A stretch of DNA of 64,000 nt from Shewanella phaeophyticola (GTDB lineage Bacteria > Pseudomonadota > Gammaproteobacteria > Enterobacterales > Shewanellaceae), in the NCBI RefSeq assembly GCF_025398315.1, contig NZ_JAODOQ010000001.1:4278001-4342000 (forward strand), in the 5' to 3' direction. The translations under genes and the position numbers were made by a program. Below the pieces are notes generated by a model, which was not told the DNA's origin, did no database searches, and saw nothing but the letters and a program-made list of their open reading frames with translations. Below are positions 59,095 through 64,000 of the stretch, in pieces (position 1 is the first letter of the stretch; every line of letters begins with the position of its first letter).

Positions 59095-60112
59095 ATGAGT
59101 AACACTGCCGAAATTACGGTATTAGGGGCGGGGTCTTATGGCACCGCCCTTGCTATTTCTTTGGCGAGCAACGGTCATAAGACTTTGCTTTGGGGACATG
59201 ATCCTAACAGCATGCAAGTGTTAGCTGACAATCGTTGTAACCAACGGTTTTTACCGGGTATTCAGTTTCCGGATTGTTTAGTAATTGAACCCGATTTAGG
59301 TAAAGCACTTGCCGCCAGTAAAAATATTTTAGTGGTAGTGCCAAGCCATGTATTTGGTGATGTGCTTAAACAAGCTAAACCGTTATTGCGTAAAGATGCA
59401 CGCATTGTGTGTAGCTACCAAAGGGCTAGAGCCTGAAACAGGTCGTCTATTGCAAGACGTTGCACGTGAACAGTTAGGTGAGCAATACCCATTAGCGGTA
59501 TTGTCTGAGTCGACTTTTGCTAAAGAATTAGCTGCGGGCTTACCTACTGCCATTTCGGTTGCAGGTACTTGTCCTCAGTTTACCCACGACCTAGTAGAAT
59601 TACTCCACAGTCCAAAACGTTTACGTGTTTATGCTAACGACGATTTTACTGGTTTACAGTTAGGCGGCGCGGTTAAAAACGTCATTGCCATTGGTGCCGG
59701 TATGTCAGACGGTATTGGCTTTGGTGCCAATGCGCGTACGGCATTGATTACCCGTGGACTTGTTGAGTTGAGCCGCTTAGGTGAAGCGCTAGGCGCTGAT
59801 GCCTCAACCTTTATTGGTATGGCCGGTTTAGGTGACTTGGTACTGACATGTACCGACAACCAGTCGCGTAATCGCCGATTTGGTTTGGCTTTAGGTCAAG
59901 GCAAAGACGTGAACACCGCGCAAGAAGAAATTGGCCAAGTGGTAGAAGGGTATCGTAACACTAAAGAAGTGTTCACTTTAGCCAAGCGTCTCGGGGTAGA
60001 AATGCCCATCACAGAGCAAATCTATCAAGTGCTATACCAAGGTAAAGCACCCGTTGAAGCAGCAAAAGAGCTACTCAGTCGTGATAAAAAGTCAGAGACA
60101 CTCAAAAAATAG
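59095..60112 (+). CDS. gpsA: Glycerol-3-phosphate dehydrogenase GpsA, frameshifted
   Basis: GpsA makes sn-glycerol-3-phosphate for phospholipids. The first frame (59095-59436) has the NAD fold ITVLGAGSYGTALAISLA and ends at KDARIV. The second frame continues ATKGLEPETGRLLQ, GGAVKNVIAIGAG, NARTALITRGL and NQSRNRRFGLAL to 60112. The break is at about 59409-59413 (GTGTGTAGCT), where one base too many separates V from ATKG. The normally conserved SGPTFAKE motif reads SESTFAKE, also unusual. Because an intact GpsA is needed for growth on most media, I suspect a sequence error; real inactivation would be striking. Confidence 0.88.
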
Positions 60113-60149
60113 CGCAGCAGAACGGTTAAGTTAACCGTGAGTAGATATC

Positions 60150-60179
60150 AAAAAGGATGCTAAAATAGCATCCTTTTTT
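60150..60179 (+). terminator. Terminator after gpsA
   Basis: AAAAAGGATGC and GCATCCTTTTTT with a TAAAATA loop, 38 bp after the stop. Confidence 0.88.
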
Positions 60180-60229
60180 GCATTTATGCTTAAAGATAAT
60201 TGAGTCACTTAATTTGTGTGGAGTAAAGC

Positions 60230-61411
60230 GTGAAACATCATGACGTAATCATCATCGGCGCCGGCGCGGCAGGATTAATGTGTGCTGTAACTGCGGGCTA
60301 TCGAGGTCGTGATGTATTAGTGCTAGACAACGCCAAACAGGCTGGTCGCAAAATTTTGATCAGCGGTGGTGGGCGTTGTAACTTCACCAATCAAAAAGTC
60401 GAACCACACCAGTTTATTTGCGGCAATCCGCATTTTGTTAAATCGGCGCTAGCACGTTATCGCTCAAGCGACTTTATTGAGCTCGTTGAACGCCATGGTA
60501 TTGAATATCATGAACGCGATCATGGTCAGCTATTTTGTAACGATTCAGCCAAAGATATCGTTACCATGTTAATGACCGAATGTGAGTGGGCAGGGGTTAA
60601 GATTAAGCTGCGTACAGAGATTTTGTCAGTTAATAAAACCAACAACGGCTTTTTGTTAACCACCAGTAATGGCGAGCTAAGCTGCCAATCTTTAGTGGTG
60701 GCGACAGGCGGTTTATCCATGCCTAAACTTGGTGCCACGCCTTATGGTTATAAACTCGCAGAGCAATTTGGTTTAACCGTATTACCGACCAGTGCCGGTT
60801 TAGTGCCTTTTACTTGGCATGCTGATCAAAAGGTGCGGTTTGAAGCATTATCGGGTATCGCTGTGCCTGCAACTATCACCGCACAAGATGGCACGCAATT
60901 TAGCGAAGCATTATTGTTTACCCATCGCGGTTTATCTGGCCCAGCAGTACTGCAAATTTCAAACTATTGGCAAGCTGGTGAAGCCATTTCAATCAATCTA
61001 CTCCCAGGTGAAAATGCGCTAGAAAAAATTGAACTTGCGCTTAAAAACCACCCTAAACAAAGCCTTCGCAACACCCTAAGTCATTGGTTGCCAAAACGTT
61101 TAGTTGAAGCCTTATTTGAAGAAACACAATTAGATAAAGCCTTAAACCAACTCGGCCACGGCGAGCGTGAACAACTCGCTGCAAGTTTAAATAACTGGTC
61201 AATTATCATGAATGGCACCGAAGGTTATCGCACCGCAGAAGTCACCCTCGGTGGCGTTGATACCAACGAGCTATCGTCTAAAACCATGGAAGCTAAAAAC
61301 GTATCAGGGCTTTATTTTATTGGTGAGGTAATGGACGTAAGTGGTTGGCTAGGCGGGTTTAATTTTCAATGGGCTTGGTCATCTGGCGTTGCAGCAGGGC
61401 TGGCTGTTTAG
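60230..61411 (+). CDS. YhiN-family FAD-dependent oxidoreductase
   Basis: A 393-aa flavoprotein of the HI0933/YhiN group. It opens HDVIIIGAGAAGLMCAV (FAD-binding GxGxxG), followed by AGRKILISGGGRCNFTN, the family hallmark, then VVATGGLSMPKLGATPYGY. The C-terminus ends with LYFIGEVMDVSGWLGGFNFQWAW, a second FAD-binding segment. Substrate unknown in the family. It stands alone after the gpsA terminator. Confidence 0.9.
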   Translation: MKHHDVIIIGAGAAGLMCAVTAGYRGRDVLVLDNAKQAGRKILISGGGRCNFTNQKVEPHQFICGNPHFVKSALARYRSSDFIELVERHGIEYHERDHGQLFCNDSAKDIVTMLMTECEWAGVKIKLRTEILSVNKTNNGFLLTTSNGELSCQSLVVATGGLSMPKLGATPYGYKLAEQFGLTVLPTSAGLVPFTWHADQKVRFEALSGIAVPATITAQDGTQFSEALLFTHRGLSGPAVLQISNYWQAGEAISINLLPGENALEKIELALKNHPKQSLRNTLSHWLPKRLVEALFEETQLDKALNQLGHGEREQLAASLNNWSIIMNGTEGYRTAEVTLGGVDTNELSSKTMEAKNVSGLYFIGEVMDVSGWLGGFNFQWAWSSGVAAGLAV

Positions 61412-61634
61412 TTGTATTTTGATTAAATTAGAACGAAGGTTCTTTTAAGAAAGCATATTGGCTTAGTTTGTATATTGCGGTAGTAAATCTTATCTTTTAT
61501 CTAAATTAAAAGTGTTTACAATCTAAACCTAATAAACCCGATTGTTTTATTATTATTCCATAGTATAGTCTTGTTTTTTGAGGTTTTTATTTAGTTTAAA
61601 ACGACAGGTTCGCTAACTATGAATATATTAATAA

Positions 61635-62390
61635 TCAATAAACTATATTTGATTTTTTTTGACGTAGACAACGTTGACAGCTGTTAATGTCTTCTTTAAT
61701 ACCTTGATAATAAAGGTGAACTTTCATACCTATACGCTCAAATTGATTAAATGTTAGAGGTGTTATCCAGTTATAACGTTCGAATAGCAACTGTAAATGA
61801 CGAAACATCGTTAAACGTGTCTCTTGTAGGTAACTCCCTTGAATAAGCTGAGATTGAAATGCATTAAGTGCTCCGGAAAGATAGAATGTTATTCCTTGTG
61901 TCAATTCGTTAATCTCAAGTTCAGTTGCTATTAATTCATTTCCTGAAACCGCATCTTCAATAAACTTATGAATCCATTGCCAATAGAGATTAACCCTATG
62001 TTCTATAATTTTACTTTTTTCTGAGCTTGCTAGTTCCCAGACCAAGCGATTTACGGCAACTTGTCTAACAATATTAAATACGGGTGAAAAGTAAAGTGTT
62101 TCGAACGTAAATATGATCGGTAATAAAACTTTATCTAAACTAGACAAATTAGGTGTGACATCAATGAATTCTTGGAAGTGGTTGCTTGTAGCATTGCGCA
62201 AAAAGCAGCAGACAATTAAGTCCTCTTTACTTTCAAATAATTTATAAAAACTCGCGTTAGCACATCCAGATTCTTGAATAATCTGTGATAACCTGAATGA
62301 TACGATTCCCTGATCTTCAATTAATCTTTCAGTTGCATTCAGTATGTTGTTGCTGCGAGCTAATTGGCATTCATTTTGTGGACAATGCAT
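61635..62390 (-). CDS. TetR-family transcriptional regulator
   Basis: A 251-aa protein with the TetR helix-turn-helix in residues about 12-58 (NILNATERLIEDQGIVSFRL, then CANASFYKLFESKEDLIVCC). A helical ligand domain follows, with several Cys near the ends (CPQNEC; CQRCLRQKK). It is divergent from a porin and a Tat-exported protein across 550 bp, so it may control them. This suggests induction by a substrate of that enzyme; the ligand is unknown. Confidence 0.85.
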   Translation of the reverse strand: MHCPQNECQLARSNNILNATERLIEDQGIVSFRLSQIIQESGCANASFYKLFESKEDLIVCCFLRNATSNHFQEFIDVTPNLSSLDKVLLPIIFTFETLYFSPVFNIVRQVAVNRLVWELASSEKSKIIEHRVNLYWQWIHKFIEDAVSGNELIATELEINELTQGITFYLSGALNAFQSQLIQGSYLQETRLTMFRHLQLLFERYNWITPLTFNQFERIGMKVHLYYQGIKEDINSCQRCLRQKKSNIVY

Positions 62391-62940
62391 ATATGTGTAC
62401 TCATTCGTTGACTAAAAAAGTAGAGTCACTGATTATCATCATAACAGTCGAAAAGTATATGTGTTGTGACGTGGTCTTCTTTTAATCAGATTTTTTATGA
62501 GTATATCCCCCGTTATTAAATTTTTTCTAGTGCATCTAGTGAAAAGTTATTCTCGATGTTGATCGTAAGCTCCAGCTCAATAATTTTTATTTAGATGTGA
62601 TTAGTCTTTATAAACTAAAGCTTCAGTTTAAATTTTTATAGAATTTAATGGGGTATTTTTCATATTTATATATGTTTTGGAAAAGAATATTCTCGCTTGC
62701 CTCCAAAGTTACGTAAAACCAGCCTTGGTAATATTACATCCACTAAGAAATCAACCCTTTCTTCTTATATGAACTATTAATGCTCGTTTATTAAAAGATG
62801 TTTGAATTTAGATTTAAGACTAAAAAGCAGTGAAATCTAGTTTCCTTAAAATTTTTTAAGCCACTTATACATAACGAACCATTATTTTGTTTATTTAGTT
62901 TCGGAACGGGTTAGATATTAAAAACCTTAAGGAGAGTGAA
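62391..62940. other. AT-rich intergenic region before the porin
   Basis: About 550 bp of divergent promoter region between the TetR gene and the porin. I see no small gene, RNA or clear operator pair. A GGAGA ribosome site lies just before 62941. Confidence 0.5.
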
Positions 62941-63932
62941 ATGTTTAGAGTTTCTTGTGGTGTGGTGAGTTTGTCCGTTGTTATGGTATCTACCGTATTT
63001 GCGGCAGAATCACCGGCTTCGTTAGATGTTTACGGAGATTTTCAAGGGCAAGGTATTTGGCAATCTGGTGCGAGCAGCACTTTTAACGCTGAAGCCAAGC
63101 AGGTTAATTTAGGTGCGAAAGGTGTATATAAAGTCGACGAAATAACAACGTACTACAACTTATCTGCTCAATATAGCGATAACTTTGATGATATAGAAGT
63201 ACGTAACGCTAGTTTGTATTTCAATACTGAATATGGGGGGATTTATGTAGGTAAAGGCTCTTCCGGTAGCTATGCAAATGTCTACGGTCGAATTGATATA
63301 CATGCCAATAATAATAATGATCCATCAGGCAAGAATAAGATGCTGTATGAGCAAGGTAAATATACAGACAATGTTCTTTTCTATGTGTCTCCAGAATGGT
63401 CAACCAATTTAGGTAAGTGGCAATTCAAAGGTGGGATTGTCACTTACAACGAAGCCAGCGAATCTAGTGATGATGCTTTAGTTGCCCGCTTATTATATTC
63501 CCACGATAACTTCAATGCAGTTCTTAATTACCAGCGTTTTGATGAAAATGTGGACCAGAAGGGACTGATCAAGTTTATAACCGTTTTTCTTTCGGAGCCG
63601 ATTATAGCATCGGTAACCTTAAATTAGCTGCGACAACAGAGGTCACCGACAATAGTTTTAATGGTGCAGAAAACACATATATTGGCGCCGCTATATACAG
63701 TCGTGGAAAAGTTGAATTTAGTGTTAGTTATCAGCACAAAACATTTGAGAGCGATTTTGATGACCTTGGCTTAATCATTGCCAGTGTCAAATATCACTAC
63801 GGGAAGCAGTTGACTTTATATATTGAAGCTGCCGACTACACCGAAGACACCATTGATTATGTTGAATTTTCTGATAATCGATTTGCCGAAAGTGATGATA
63901 ATGTCGCAATCGGTGGAATTTTCAAATTTTAG
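62941..63932 (+). CDS. Outer-membrane porin, frameshifted
   Basis: The first frame (to 63627) has a signal peptide (VVSLSVVMVSTVFA) and barrel strands (LDVYGDFQGQGIW, QVNLGAKGVYKV, LYFNTEYGGIYVGKG). At about 63549-63560 the meaning shifts to another frame, which reads GTDQVYNRFSFGADYSIGNL and ends at 63932 with AIGGIFKF, the terminal aromatic of outer-membrane barrels. One base missing near GTGGACCAGAAGG would join the two. About 330 aa in all. It precedes a Tat-exported protein and faces TetR, so a joint uptake or respiration unit is likely. Confidence 0.8.
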
Positions 63933-63955
63933 TATTAACGATAAGGGAATACACT

Positions 63956-64000
63956 ATGAACGATAGACGATCCTTTTTAAAGAAAAGTGCAGGTTTAGCT
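63956..64000 (+). CDS. Start of a Tat-exported protein (3' truncated by window)
   Basis: MNDRRSFLKKSAGLA is a twin-arginine signal start (RRSFLKK). A ribosome site (AAGGGA) lies before the ATG. The product is beyond the window; Shewanella flavocytochromes and other periplasmic reductases have such signals, but this is only a guess. Confidence 0.7.
   Translation, partial: MNDRRSFLKKSAGLA

Overview
The window looks like a chromosomal segment of a marine gammaproteobacterium, most probably Shewanella or a close relative. The pointers are the blocks glmU-deoR-glmS, yibQ-envC-gpmI-yibN-secB-gpsA, menB and ccoG beside an rrn operon, and the AT-leaning codon use. The assignment is by recognition of gene content and order; no search was run.

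Layout. (1) 1-3911: glmU (5' truncated), a DeoR-type regulator with a perfect palindrome in its promoter, and glmS. (2) 3936-33048: a 29.1-kb Tn7-type transposon in the classical attTn7 position, about 20 bp downstream of the glmS stop. Its ends are TGTGCG...CGCACA, flanked on both sides by the 5-bp duplication ATTGT. Three TnsB-like sites 20 bp apart lie at the tnsA end and three more widely spaced sites at the far end. tnsABC are at the glmS side and tnsD-tnsE in the interior. Cargo I, between tnsC and tnsD, is a type I restriction-modification locus (hsdR, hsdM, hsdS), an ABC-type ATPase, a remnant of an RM-associated DNA-binding gene, a TPR-CHAT protease operon, a ParE-like/prokaryotic viperin/Cys-rich operon, and a helicase plus winged-helix pair facing an XRE regulator. 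Cargo II, from tnsE to the far end, holds small unrecognised genes, an IS3 remnant, a DUF4258-like protein, a 478-aa unknown protein and a UDG-fold protein. (3) 33049-45118: the displaced glmS terminator, IS3 remnants, CDP-glycerol-type genes, rlmI, a probably Fur-controlled porin/FMN-binding/PepSY operon, a chemoreceptor, menB and ccoG. (4) 45225-51155: an rrn operon (16S-23S-5S-tRNA-Asp) followed by a second tRNA-Asp copy broken by a D-arm insertion. (5) 51324-64000: rbsK, a nucleoside hydrolase, nsrR, yibQ, envC, gpmI, yibN, secB, gpsA, a YhiN-type flavoprotein, a TetR regulator, a porin and the start of a Tat-exported protein.

How it fits together. The transposon is a mobile defence island. 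TnsD targets the glmS site, TnsABC catalyse cut-and-paste movement and TnsE offers an alternative target route. The cargo combines restriction, a CHAT-protease module and a viperin module. The TPR-CHAT operon and the viperin trio next to it are the best candidates for undescribed biology. Two hairpins that bury ribosome binding sites, before tnsA and before the viperin operon, suggest translational control.

Caution. Many genes carry single-base frameshifts, most in short homopolymers: hsdM, the ATPase, the CHAT gene, tnsE, a 28.7-kb cargo gene, ccoG, gpsA and the last porin. Because they also hit conserved housekeeping genes, sequencing or assembly error is at least as likely as real decay or programmed frameshifting.
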